A stretch of 64,000 nt of DNA from SKPT01 sp040905445. Lineage in GTDB: Bacteria; Planctomycetota; Phycisphaerae; Phycisphaerales; Phycisphaeraceae. A model generated the notes under the pieces. The model made no database searches, was not told the DNA's origin, and saw nothing but the letters and a program-made list of their open reading frames with translations. The stretch lies in assembly GCA_040905445.1 (NCBI GenBank), contig JBBDRN010000014.1, forward strand, positions 62,001-126,000, written 5' to 3'. Positions 17,187 to 25,789 of the stretch are shown here, one piece after another. The position numbers and the translations under genes are program-made. Positions within the stretch are counted from its first letter, which is position 1; each line of letters opens with the position of its first letter.

Positions 17187-18737
17187 ATGGCAAGAGGACC
17201 TGGGTCCGGCGAAAACTGGGGCACACGCGTCGGTGTCATCCTGGCGGTGACCGGCAGCGCCGTCGGACTGGGTAACTTCCTGCGCTTTCCCGACCAGGCG
17301 GCCAAGTACGGCGGCGGGGACTTCATGATCCCCTACCTTGTCGCGTTCCTCGTGCTGGGCCTGCCCATCGCCTGGGTCGAGTGGAGCCTGGGCCGATACG
17401 GCGGGCGCAACGGCTACAACTCGCTCGCGGGCATGTTCTTCAGCTTCCGCAAGGGCCGCCTGCTGCCCTACCTCGGCGTGCTCGGCGTCGTCCTGCCGCT
17501 GATGATCTACACCTTCTACATCTACATCGTCGGCTGGTGTCTCGCCTACGCATGGTTCTATCTCACCGGCTCGATGGCGGCGATCGGCGAAAGCGAGCAG
17601 GGCTTCGGCGGCTTCTGGGAGTCGTTCGTCGGCAGTGGAGAGGATGGCGCCGCCTTCGCCGATCCGATGCGCTCCCCCCTGCCGTTCGTCATCCTCGCCT
17701 TCATCCTCAACTTCATCCTCGTCTACCGCGGCATCAACAAGGGCATCGAGTGGTTCTGCAAGTGGGCGATGCCCGTGCTCGTGCTGCTGGCCATGGTGAT
17801 GGTCGTGCGCGTGCTGACGCTGCCGCCCGTCGAGGGGCGGACCGTGCTCAGCGGGTTGGGCGCCATGTGGAACCCCTCCGGCGAGGCCCTGCTCAACCCC
17901 GAGATCTGGCTGGCGGCCGCGGGGCAGGTCTTCTTCTCGCTCTCCGTGGGCTTCGGCGTCATCGCCACCTACGCCAGCTACATGCAGCCCGACGATGACG
18001 TGGCGCTCAGCTCCATGACCGCCGCGGCGGGCAACGGCTTCTGTGAGATCGCCCTCGCCGGCATGATGGTCATCCCCGCCGCCTTCATCTTCCTCGGCGA
18101 AGCCCCCCACGGGTTCTTCGGCATCGGCTTCGTCACGCTCCCCGAGGTCTTCGCCCACATGCCCGGCGGACGCCTGTTCGGCTTCCTCTTCTTCCTGCTG
18201 CTGTCCATGGCCGCCCTGACGAGCACGATCTCTCTGCTTCAACCCGCGATCGCGTTCCTCGAAGAAGGCCTCGGCGTCGGACGACGCGCCTCCGTGAGCC
18301 TGCTCGGCTTCATCACCCTCGTCGGCACCTGCTTCGTCATGTACTTCTCCCATGACCTCAAGGCCCTGGACACCATCGACTTCTGGATGTCGACCGTCGG
18401 CCTGTTCGTCCTCGGCACCATCCTGGTCATCATCTTCGGCTGGGTCCTGGGCATCGATCGCGGCATGGCGGAGCTGACGCGCGGCGCCGAGATCAAAATC
18501 CCCGGCTTCGTCCGCTACCTGCTCAAGTATGTCACGCCCTCGTTCCTGCTCATCGTCATGATCGCGTGGCTCTCGGACAAGGCCTGGCCGCGGATCAGCG
18601 CCCTCTGGACCGACGGCGTGGCGCGCATGTCGTTCGGCCTCATCCTCGTCGCCACGGCGCTCTTTTTGCTGCTCATCGTCCAGGCCGTGCGCCGGTGGCG
18701 GCTGCACGAGGCACGTCAGACGGAGGTATCCCCATGA
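17187..18737 (+). CDS. Neurotransmitter:sodium symporter family transporter
   Basis: A 516-residue, roughly 12-helix sodium-coupled symporter of the NSS/SNF (LeuT) family, importing amino acids or related solutes. The diagnostic helix-1 motif GSAVGLGNFLRFP sits at 23-35, where the family has GxxVGLGNxWRFP. NAAA-type helix 6 and 7 sequences such as VFFSLSVGFGVIATYASY follow. ATG 17187 has GAGG upstream. The stop overlaps the next ATG by ATGA, so a 50-residue partner is translationally coupled. Confidence 0.93.
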   Translation: MARGPGSGENWGTRVGVILAVTGSAVGLGNFLRFPDQAAKYGGGDFMIPYLVAFLVLGLPIAWVEWSLGRYGGRNGYNSLAGMFFSFRKGRLLPYLGVLGVVLPLMIYTFYIYIVGWCLAYAWFYLTGSMAAIGESEQGFGGFWESFVGSGEDGAAFADPMRSPLPFVILAFILNFILVYRGINKGIEWFCKWAMPVLVLLAMVMVVRVLTLPPVEGRTVLSGLGAMWNPSGEALLNPEIWLAAAGQVFFSLSVGFGVIATYASYMQPDDDVALSSMTAAAGNGFCEIALAGMMVIPAAFIFLGEAPHGFFGIGFVTLPEVFAHMPGGRLFGFLFFLLLSMAALTSTISLLQPAIAFLEEGLGVGRRASVSLLGFITLVGTCFVMYFSHDLKALDTIDFWMSTVGLFVLGTILVIIFGWVLGIDRGMAELTRGAEIKIPGFVRYLLKYVTPSFLLIVMIAWLSDKAWPRISALWTDGVARMSFGLILVATALFLLLIVQAVRRWRLHEARQTEVSP

Positions 18738-18886
18738 CCCTCGGTGGCATTGCCATGATGGTGTTTGCCGTAGGCGGGATCACCGCCTTCCTGCTCTGGT
18801 GCGTCTACAAGGTCATCGCCACGCCCGGCTCGACGGAGCACCTGCACAGCCAGGCCGACATCGAGCCGCCCGACCGTGATACGTGA
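18734..18886 (+). CDS. Small membrane subunit next to the sodium symporter (MetS-like)
   Basis: A 50-residue protein starting inside the stop of the symporter gene (ATGA overlap). One membrane helix (4-26, IAMMVFAVGGITAFLLWCVY) is followed by a polar tail ending EPPDRDT. Small single-helix proteins encoded directly after NSS transporters are known, such as the MetS subunit of methionine/alanine importers. This one fits by size, position and topology, not by clear sequence identity. Confidence 0.75.
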   Translation: MTLGGIAMMVFAVGGITAFLLWCVYKVIATPGSTEHLHSQADIEPPDRDT

Positions 18887-18894
18887 GGGTGATC

Positions 18895-19105
18895 GGGTTC
18901 GCCACGAAGACGCGAAGGGGGCACAAGAGGAAGCGGTGGTGTCGAGCGGGCGACCGGGAGCGGTCATGCCGCATGCCGGTGCGCGATGGCACCCGGCGTA
19001 GGGTCCGCTGTGCGGGCCTTCCCCGCCGCAAACGTCGGCAACGTCGTGGTCCGCACAGCGGACCCTACACGCCGACGGCCTTCCTTCATCCCCTTCGTGG
19101 CTGAC
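18895..19105. repeat. Spacer with CGAAG repeat and GTAGGGTCCGC inverted repeat
   Basis: The 250-nt spacer between the symporter pair and serA holds a CCACGAAGACGCGAAGG unit (18902-18918) with an inverse near 19092-19101, and a perfect 18-bp inverted repeat (GTAGGGTCCGCTGTGCGG) at 18998-19015 and 19051-19068. No gene is seen. Confidence 0.65.
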
Positions 19106-19137
19106 CCTCGACGCGCAAAAAAGAAACCCGCCGCGCC

Positions 19138-20793
19138 TCAGACCTGCTCGTCGGGCAGCTTGACGTTGGCGATGCGCAGGATCTCGTCGCGGTTCTTCAG
19201 GCGGTTGAGCAGGTCCTCGGGCGCCGGGCCGTCGAGCTTGAGCAGCATGAGGGCGGTGTCGTCGCGGCGGCTGATGGTCATGTCGGCGATGTTGACGCCC
19301 GCCTGCCCGAATTCGCTGCCCACCGTGCCGATGATGCCGGGACGGTCCTTGTTCTGCACCAGCGCCATGTGCCCGGCGGGGATCATGTCCATGTGGTAGC
19401 CGTTGATCTCGACGATGCGTGGTTTCTGGTCGTCGTAGACGCGCCCGACGATGCGCGGCGTGCGGCTGCTGTCGCCCGCGTTGATCTCCAGCACGAGTTG
19501 GCTGCCGAACTTGCCCTCGTCGCTCTTGACCGTCCGCGTCTTGATGCCGCGCTGCTCGGCAACGTGCATGACGTTGACGATGTTCACGGGGATCGACAGA
19601 TGCTCACGCAAGAGGCCGACGAGCGCCAGCCGCAGCAGCGTGCTGGCGGCCGAGTCGAGCTCGTCGCCGACGACCTCGAAGGTGACCTCGCTGACGCGCT
19701 CGGTCAGCAGCGGGCTGATGAGCGAGGCCATGCGCTCGGCGAGGTCCGCGTAGCGCTTTTGCACCGGGCCGAGGTCCAGCCGCAGACCCGCGGCGTTGAC
19801 CGCGCCCTTGACGCCCTCGCCGCGCAGGTAGCTGAGCGCCGCGCCGGCGGCGTCCATGCTGACGGCCTGCTGCGCCTCGGCCGTCGACGCGCCGAGGTGC
19901 GGCGTGAGCAGCACCTTCGGGTGGCTGCGCAGCGGGTGGTTCGCCGGCAGCGGCTCCTCGGTGAAGACGTCGAGCGCGGCGGCGGCGCACTTGCCGTTGT
20001 CCATCGCCTCGAGCAGCGCTTCCTCGTCGACGATGCCGCCGCGCGAGGCGTTGACCACGCGCAGGCCGTCCTTGGCCAGGCCGAAGGTCTTGCGCCCGAG
20101 CATGCCGGCGGTCTGGTCGTTCATCGGGACGTGAAAAGTGACGATGTCGAGCTCGGGGAGCATCTGCTCGAAGTTGGAGAACATCCTCACCCGCCCGTCC
20201 ATCGCGGTCTCGGCGTTGATGAACGGGTCGTAGGCGACGACGTTCATCTCGAAGGCGAGCGCCCGCTCGGCGACGGCGCGGCCGATGCGCCCGAAGCCGA
20301 CGACGCCCAGCGTCTTGCCGGCGAGCTGCTGGCCCTGAAACTTGCTGCGGTCCCAGCCGCCCTCGACCATCGTCTTGTGCGCGGGACCGATGTTCCGCGC
20401 CAGCGCCATGAGCAGCGCGAACGCATGCTCGGCGGTGGTGGTGGTCGTCGCCTCGGCGGAGTTGACCACGAGGATGCCGTGCGACGTCGCGGCGTCGAGG
20501 TCGATGTTGTCGACGCCCACACCGGCGCGGGCGATGACCTTCAGCCGACCCGGGTTCTCGAGCACCTTGGCGGTGACCTGCACGCCGGAGCGGACGATCA
20601 GCGCGTCATGTTCGCCGACGATGGAGGCCAGTTCGTCCTCGTTGATGCCCGGTTTGTTGACGAGCTCGGCGTCGGCCTGGGATTGAATCCACTCGAGGCC
20701 GTGCTTGTTGAGCTTGTCGGCGACGAGCACCTTGAACTTGCCTGTCCTGGTCATGGTTTCCGCTCGCTGTGCAATCTGTGTCTGATTGGTCAT
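19138..20793 (-). CDS. serA: D-3-phosphoglycerate dehydrogenase (long form)
   Basis: SerA oxidises 3-phosphoglycerate to 3-phosphohydroxypyruvate with NAD, the first step of serine synthesis. The 551 residues match the long type with substrate-binding, NAD-binding, ASB and C-terminal ACT domains. Visible are VIARAGVGVDNIDLDAA, the Rossmann loop GFGRIG (166-171), NASRGGIVDEEAL, the catalytic His segment TPHLGASTAEAQ, and the ACT domain from about 470 (HMALVQNKDRPGIIGTVG). Serine feedback through ACT/ASB is plausible. ATG 20793 follows AAGGA. An internal ATG at 20754 is the alternative. Confidence 0.95.
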   Translation of the reverse strand: MTNQTQIAQRAETMTRTGKFKVLVADKLNKHGLEWIQSQADAELVNKPGINEDELASIVGEHDALIVRSGVQVTAKVLENPGRLKVIARAGVGVDNIDLDAATSHGILVVNSAEATTTTTAEHAFALLMALARNIGPAHKTMVEGGWDRSKFQGQQLAGKTLGVVGFGRIGRAVAERALAFEMNVVAYDPFINAETAMDGRVRMFSNFEQMLPELDIVTFHVPMNDQTAGMLGRKTFGLAKDGLRVVNASRGGIVDEEALLEAMDNGKCAAAALDVFTEEPLPANHPLRSHPKVLLTPHLGASTAEAQQAVSMDAAGAALSYLRGEGVKGAVNAAGLRLDLGPVQKRYADLAERMASLISPLLTERVSEVTFEVVGDELDSAASTLLRLALVGLLREHLSIPVNIVNVMHVAEQRGIKTRTVKSDEGKFGSQLVLEINAGDSSRTPRIVGRVYDDQKPRIVEINGYHMDMIPAGHMALVQNKDRPGIIGTVGSEFGQAGVNIADMTISRRDDTALMLLKLDGPAPEDLLNRLKNRDEILRIANVKLPDEQV

Positions 20794-20892
20794 CATAGTC
20801 CTTGTCGAAGTTGAAAATTTCCTGGAAACGCGCGGCCCGCGGCCGGTGCCCGGCGCGTGCGTCGCGTTTCACAGCCTGAAAACAAAATGAAG

Positions 20893-22209
20893 CTAGGCTT
20901 CCGCCGCCGCGGCGAAGGCCGGCTCCGCCGCGTCCACCGTCCGGGCGGTCGTGGCCTCGTCGTGAGCGGCGGAGACGAACCAGGCTTCAAACTGGCTGGG
21001 CGGAAGGATCACTCCGGCATCGAGCATAACTCCGAAGAACGCCGCGAAGCGGTCGGTCCGCGACGCCGCGGCCTGCTCGAAGTTCGTCACCGGCCCGGGA
21101 TGGAAGAAACACGAGAGCATCGACCCGACGCGGTTGAACGTGACCTCCGCCCCCGCCCGGGCGGCCGCGGCGCGCAGGCCGGCGGCGAGACTCGCACCCG
21201 TCTGCTCGAGCTGGTCGTAAATGCCCGGCTCCTTCAGCCCGTCGAGCATCGCCAGGCCCGCGGCCATGGCGAGCGGGTTGCCGCTGAGCGTGCCCGATTG
21301 GTAGACCGGCCCATCGGGGGCGACTTGGCGCATGAGGTCCTCGCGTCCACCGTACGCAGCGCACGGCAGGCCGCCGCCGATCACCTTGCCGAGGCAGGTC
21401 AGATCGGGGCGGATGTCGTAGAGCGTCTGCGCCCCGCCGTACGCCACACGGAAGCCGGTCATGACCTCGTCGAAGATCAGCAGCACGCCGTGGCGGTCGC
21501 ACGCGTCGCGCAGGGCCTGGAGGTAGCTGGCCTCGGGCGGGATGCAGCCCATGTTGCCCGCCACCGGCTCGATGACGATCGCGGCGACCTGGCCCTCGTT
21601 GGCCGCGAGTACGTGCCCGACTGCGGCGGCATCGTTGTACGGCACGAGCAGGGTCTGGTCGGTGACGGCGGCGGGAATGCCCGGGGAACTCGGCACGCCG
21701 AGCGTCGCGGCGCCGGAGCCGGCATCGACGAGCAGGCCGTCGCTGTGGCCGTGGAAGCACCCGATCGCCTTGACCACCTTGTCGCGCCCCGTCGCGGCTC
21801 GCGCCAGCCGGATCGCGGACATGACCGCCTCGGTACCCGAGTTGACGAAGCGAACCAGTTCGACGCCCGGCACGGCGTCGACCACCCGGCGGGCGAGGCG
21901 ATTTTCCGCCTCGGTGGGCATGCCGAAGCTCGTACCCCGGGCGGCCGCCTTGGTCAGCGCCACCCGCACCGCCTCGGGGGCGTGGCCCAGGATGAGCGGG
22001 CCGTACGACCCGACGTAGTCGATGTAGGTGTTGCCGTCGACGTCGGTTACAGTCGCGCCGGCGCCGGAGGCGATGGTGACGGGCGGGCGTCCGACAGCCT
22101 TGTAGGCCCGCACGGGCGAGTTAACGCCGCCTGGCATGAGTTCGCAGGCGCAGGCATGGGCCGCGGCGGACCGGGCGTGCCGATCTGTCTGGGTAGCCAG
22201 ATGGGACAT
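20893..22209 (-). CDS. hemL: Glutamate-1-semialdehyde 2,1-aminomutase
   Basis: HemL converts glutamate-1-semialdehyde to 5-aminolevulinate with pyridoxal phosphate in the C5 haem pathway. The 438 residues show ELMPGGVNSPVRA (23-35), the PLP region FHGHSDG (152-158), LLIFDEVMTGFR (243-254) and the Schiff-base Lys275 in CLGKVIGGG. Start 22209 lies 9 nt after a TACAAT box. It is transcribed away from tRNA-His and towards serA in the same orientation, with a 99-nt gap. Confidence 0.95.
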   Translation of the reverse strand: MSHLATQTDRHARSAAAHACACELMPGGVNSPVRAYKAVGRPPVTIASGAGATVTDVDGNTYIDYVGSYGPLILGHAPEAVRVALTKAAARGTSFGMPTEAENRLARRVVDAVPGVELVRFVNSGTEAVMSAIRLARAATGRDKVVKAIGCFHGHSDGLLVDAGSGAATLGVPSSPGIPAAVTDQTLLVPYNDAAAVGHVLAANEGQVAAIVIEPVAGNMGCIPPEASYLQALRDACDRHGVLLIFDEVMTGFRVAYGGAQTLYDIRPDLTCLGKVIGGGLPCAAYGGREDLMRQVAPDGPVYQSGTLSGNPLAMAAGLAMLDGLKEPGIYDQLEQTGASLAAGLRAAAARAGAEVTFNRVGSMLSCFFHPGPVTNFEQAAASRTDRFAAFFGVMLDAGVILPPSQFEAWFVSAAHDEATTARTVDAAEPAFAAAAEA

Positions 22210-22218
22210 AGACGGGGC

Positions 22219-22224
22219 ATTGTA
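22219..22224 (-). promoter_or_regulatory. -10-like TACAAT before hemL
   Basis: TACAAT on the minus strand, 9 nt upstream of the hemL ATG; the leader is very short. Confidence 0.45.
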
Positions 22225-22394
22225 ACACGAACCGCCGGCGCGGCGACGAGGAGTTGCCGGACTTGCGGGATGCGGCCGACCCGTTTCGCGAGAATCACGG
22301 ATTGATCTACGCAATCATGCCGCAGCCGGGACGTCGACAGGCCGATGGCGGTGAAGGTGGGTGTGTGGCTGGTGCTATCGGGCCCGCGAGGGAA

Positions 22395-22423
22395 TTGACA
22401 GGGCTGGACGGGGCTTCTAATCT
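22395..22423 (+). promoter_or_regulatory. sigma70-type promoter of tRNA-His
   Basis: TTGACA (22395-22400), an exact 17-bp spacer, and TAATCT (22418-22423). The tRNA begins about 30 nt past the expected start of transcription. This is the best -35/-10 pair in the window. Confidence 0.7.
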
Positions 22424-22460
22424 CAACGACGCTCGGCCGCGCGCAGGTCGATCTTCCAAT

Positions 22461-22535
22461 GGTGGGCGTAGCTCAGTTGGTTAGAGCACCAGGTTGTGGT
22501 CCTGGGGGTCGCGGGTTCGAATCCCGTCGCTCACC
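22461..22535 (+). tRNA. tRNA-His (anticodon GTG)
   Basis: A full cloverleaf: an extra G at 22461 (the -1 G of tRNA-His), acceptor GTGGGCG (22462-22468) pairing with 22528-22534, the D-arm GCTCAGTTGGTTAGAGC, anticodon loop with GTG, and the T-arm GGTTCGAATCCC. The CCA end is not encoded. It is the left border of the accessory region. Confidence 0.95.
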
Positions 22536-23138
22536 CTTCTCCTTGTCAGTGCAGGACTTAGAAGAATTCTGCAAGTCGTCGCAGCCGCTTGAATTAGCGC
22601 CGCAGGCCGTCAGGTCGCCTTCGTCCTGCTGCGGGCTGTCTTCCTCTGTTGCCGCGGGCTGCTGCACCGCATTTTGCAGCGCGCCGCCGGCCGCCTCGCC
22701 GTCCTCACCTGACCCATCGGCCGACCCCGCGGCAGCGCCCGGCTTGTCATCGAGGTCCGCCGCCGCATCGAACAACTCGTCGGGCACCGCGTTGGCGTAG
22801 TGCCGGCCGCTGACGGTGATGCTGTGGCCGACCCACTTGCTGACGGCGTACTGCGGATACCGCATCGCCCACTCCTTCTCGCAGGACCGCCGCAGCGTCT
22901 GCCACAGGTCCTTCCAAGCCTCGACGCCGGCCTTGTGGAGGACGCGCGGCACCTTCCGCCGGAACGCCCCGCTCAGCCGCACCTCCAGCAGGCGCGTCCG
23001 CCCCTCGGGGCAGGCGTCGAAGTGGTCCTGCAGGATGGCCATGAGCTTGGGCGTGATCGGCACCGTCCGCTGCTCGTGGCCGGCGTGGTGCTCCGTCTTG
23101 GGCGAGCGCACCGTCACCGCCACCACGCTGTGCACCTT
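22473..23138 (-). pseudogene. 3' fragment of a planctomycete-type tyrosine integrase
   Basis: Only the C-terminal part of an integrase is recognisable. It contains VRSPKTEHHAGHEQRTVPI (strand with the catalytic Lys), TLRRSCEKEWAMRYP, SKWVGHSITVSGRHYANAV with the nucleophile Tyr, and an acidic Gln/Ser-rich tail. The N-terminal domain and the Arg-I box are gone, and no start codon belongs to it. The reading frame continues into the antisense of tRNA-His and stops inside it. Integrase genes that abut their tRNA attachment site often do this. It marks an old integration at tRNA-His. Confidence 0.7.
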
Positions 23139-23385
23139 GGGGGGACAAAAAGGGGAGTCTTGGCCGCAACCCGTGCCACGGGACCTGCGCCCCGCTCCGC
23201 CACCTTCTCGTCGTCGATGCCCTCCCCCCGACATCCGCAGCGCCCCGCGCACCGGCACCTAAAGCCCGCAGGAGCGGACGCTTACCTCCTCCCCTTTGGC
23301 TCGGGTCGGCGTCCTGCCACCCCCCCGTCCGCCCACCAGCGTTCCTGTAGCGGCGGCGTCGCTCACGCCGTGGAAGCCTCCGTGG

Positions 23386-23391
23386 TATAAT
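23386..23391 (+). promoter_or_regulatory. -10 box (TATAAT) of the HTH regulator gene
   Basis: GTGGTATAATGAAC, with the HTH gene start 41 nt downstream and GGAG in between. Confidence 0.55.
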
Positions 23392-23432
23392 GAACATAGT
23401 TGCCCACAATGGTCAACTGGAGCAAGCCCACC

Positions 23433-24002
23433 ATGCTCACCATTGCCGACGTCGTCCACCGCACCGGGGCCAGCAACCGCCGCCTGCGGTACGTCCTCGA
23501 GCACGACCTGCTCGAGCTCGACGACGTCGTCCAGCCGGGCCGCGGCGTCGCCCGCCTGTTCGACCCGAAGACCGCCGCGGCCCTCGCCGTCGCGGCCCTC
23601 ATGCTCGACGCCGGCCTCCGTCGCTCGGCGGTGATCATCGCAGTCCGGCTGCTGCGCAGCGAGCCGCTGCTGCCCGTGCCGCGGGGCGCGAAGCCGGGCC
23701 TGAGCCGCATCATGGAGCACTTCTCAGGGGAGTGGATCCACCGCCTCGACATCGGCGACGGGAGGTTCTACCGCTGGCACTGGCGGGCGCCGGACCGCGA
23801 GAGCGACGGCCGCACGGGCTGGCGGCAGGTTCACGAGCAGCAGTTGCACGAGACGGAATCAGAGTTGTTCGAGCGTGCTGTCCGGCAGGTCGTTGCCACC
23901 GAGCCGCCGGAGGCAGATACGCCTTTGGTGACCGTGAGCGTCGACGTCGAGGCAGTGCGGGCGGCCCCCGCGCGGGGCGTGAGCTGGTGGCGGTACTTAT
24001 GA
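23433..24002 (+). CDS. MerR-like helix-turn-helix regulator
   Basis: A 189-residue protein. The N-terminal winged-helix block LTIADVVHRTGASNRRLRYV (2-21) is MerR/excisionase-like. The remaining part (DPKTAAALAVAALMLDAGLR, then a basic region and a Glu-rich segment) is not recognised. Start 23433 has GGAG at 23422-23425; ATG 23409 or TTG 23400 would add 8 or 11 residues. It is the first intact gene after the integrase fragment and may regulate the island or its cargo. Confidence 0.65.
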   Translation: MLTIADVVHRTGASNRRLRYVLEHDLLELDDVVQPGRGVARLFDPKTAAALAVAALMLDAGLRRSAVIIAVRLLRSEPLLPVPRGAKPGLSRIMEHFSGEWIHRLDIGDGRFYRWHWRAPDRESDGRTGWRQVHEQQLHETESELFERAVRQVVATEPPEADTPLVTVSVDVEAVRAAPARGVSWWRYL

Positions 24003-24232
24003 ACGAGAGAGCGAGCGGTGGCCAATGGCATGAGGCGTCTCCGTGCGTGGGATCAGGGGATAACCAGATCTCGAACGACGGAAGACCCTACCGTCCCGGG
24101 CAGGAGGATCCAAGGGGGTAATGGCAAGTTGCTGGGATATCGCTCCTGGCTTTCGGATTGCGCGCAACCCGCTAAGGGTTCGCCCGCACGACCAACCCTG
24201 CTGAGCGATTTACACTCAGGTTATGGCTACGC

Positions 24233-24436
24233 CGCGTCTTCACGCGGAACTTCCCCTACACCACCAGCCCCGGCGTGCGAGTCCAGCACGTGGGCGAGCA
24301 GGTCTACCGCATCCAAGCCTATGTGGACGCGCAGAATGCCTTGGGCGGGACCGTCCGCACCCGCTACGTCGGCGAGATGGAGCAAGTGGGGGATAACGAA
24401 TGGCGGTTGCGGGAATTGGAGTTGTATGAGCGGTGA
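24233..24436 (+). pseudogene. C-terminal remnant of a small conserved protein
   Basis: An open frame without a start codon reads PGVRVQHVGEQVYRIQAYVD and ends RLRELELYER. This resembles the C-terminus of a widespread small-protein type in which a V-x-x-x-x-Y-x-x-x-x-Y-V-D-A-Q-N pattern is followed by a strand such as RTRYVGEME. The N-terminal part is absent. The surrounding 24003-24686 contains no other gene. Confidence 0.35.
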
Positions 24437-24446
24437 CTTGACGGGC

Positions 24447-24478
24447 GAGCGGGCACAATATATCGTGCCTACCCGCTC
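24447..24478. repeat. Hairpin in the spacer before the MBL gene
   Basis: GAGCGGG (24447-24453) pairs with CCCGCTC (24472-24478); an inner CAC/GTG pair surrounds AATATATC. It could be a terminator for the remnant or an operator; there is no T-run. Confidence 0.35.
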
Positions 24479-24686
24479 ACCGACACCTCTACATGTGCCA
24501 TGTCGGCAGGTTCGCAAGATATCTTCGCCATTTTGGCATGATTATCGGTCCCTGTGGCAGCATGAGGGGCGTTCCTTTAGGCATATCGGTTGCGGCCCCA
24601 CCTTTCCCAGCGGAGCGGTGTCCTCGCTTTTTCGGGGGGCGTCGCGTGGTTACTTGACGTTGACGCGAACGATAAGGAGCGGGCCA

Positions 24687-25789
24687 GTGGGCTACGAAAT
24701 TGACCTTCTGAAAGTCGGCGAAGGCGAGAAAAGCGGCGATGCAATCTGCTTGAGGTTCGGTGACGATCTGTGGGGAAGCCGCGAAAACCAATTTGTTATG
24801 GTGATCGACGGTGGCACGACCGACTCGGGCGAGCGGTTGGTGAAGCATATAAAGAACCGCTACGGTACCGATACGGTTGATCTGGTTGTCTCTACGCACC
24901 CCGACAATGACCACATCTCCGGGCTGCGCGTAGTCCTCAATGAAATGACGGTGGGGCGACTCTGGATGCATCTGCCGTGGCACCACGCTTCGGATTTTAA
25001 GGCGTTGTTTAAGAATCGCACGATTACGTCGTTGGGGTTAAAACGGCAGATCCGCGCATCTTTGGACACGGCGACCGATCTCGAAGAAATCGCCCGACGC
25101 AAGGGAGTGCCGATTGACGAGCCGTTCTCGGATGTGCAACTTCCTTTCGGCGATAGCATTGACGTGATCGGGCCGAGCACCAGCTATTACACCGATCTTC
25201 TACCACAGTTCCGAGAAACCCCTGAAGCGCGTGAAGCGAGTGCTGGGGCGGGATTTTTTGAACGTGCCGCCAGCGCGGTGCTCGAAGCCGCCAAGACTGT
25301 TGCAGAGAGTTGGTATATCGAAACTCTGTCCGATCCGGCCGAAGACGCCACGAGCGCGGAGAATAACAGCAGTGTCGTTCTGACGATTCGCCGGGATAAC
25401 AACTTACTTCTGCTTACTGGTGATGCTGGCGTCCCGGCGCTCGATCGGGCAGTCGACGAGGCGGAGGGGCGCGGAATTGACCTTCCGTCTCTTCTGCGCA
25501 AGTCCCGCACCACGGAAGCCGCCGCAACGTTGGGCCGACTGTGCTGGACCGTATCTTGGGGCCGAAGTACCAAGAACCAGAAAACGCGAAATCGGCATTT
25601 ATCTCGGCGTCTAAGGATGCCCCCAAGCACCCCGCTCGCAGCGTATGCAATGCGTTCCAGCGGCGAGGCGCGAAGGGGCGCGTGTACACGACCGAAGAAG
25701 GTAACAAGTGGCACCACCACAATGCCCCATCGCGAAGCGACTATTCGCCCGCTAACCCTGTTTCGTTTTACGACGAGGTGGAGGAATGA
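24687..25789 (+). pseudogene. ComEC-type metallo-beta-lactamase hydrolase, frameshifted
   Basis: A GTG start at 24687 with AAGGAG at 24673-24678. The first 272 codons carry VMVIDGGTTDSGERLVKHI, the metal-binding motif STHPDNDHISG (HxDxDH type) and LLLLTGDAG. At 25500-25502 the frame breaks. Shifted by one base, it continues VPHHGSRRNVGPTV, the conserved PHHGS motif, to the stop at 25787-25789. A single missing G (AAG-GTC to AAGTC) explains it. Whether this is a real mutation or a sequence error is unknown. ComEC-type MBL enzymes cleave phosphodiester substrates. The stop overlaps the next ATG (ATGA). Base composition is visibly lower in GC than the host. Confidence 0.75.

Noticed and set aside
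22473..22540. Protein-coding sense of the tRNA-His antisense strand
   Set aside because: The DSNPRPPGP-like translation is the well-known product of reading a tRNA gene in antisense; the tRNA itself folds perfectly.
24018..24686. N-terminal extension of the MBL frame back to 24018
   Set aside because: The frame is open by chance; AAGGAG and GTG at 24687 fit the start, and the upstream translation has no domain.
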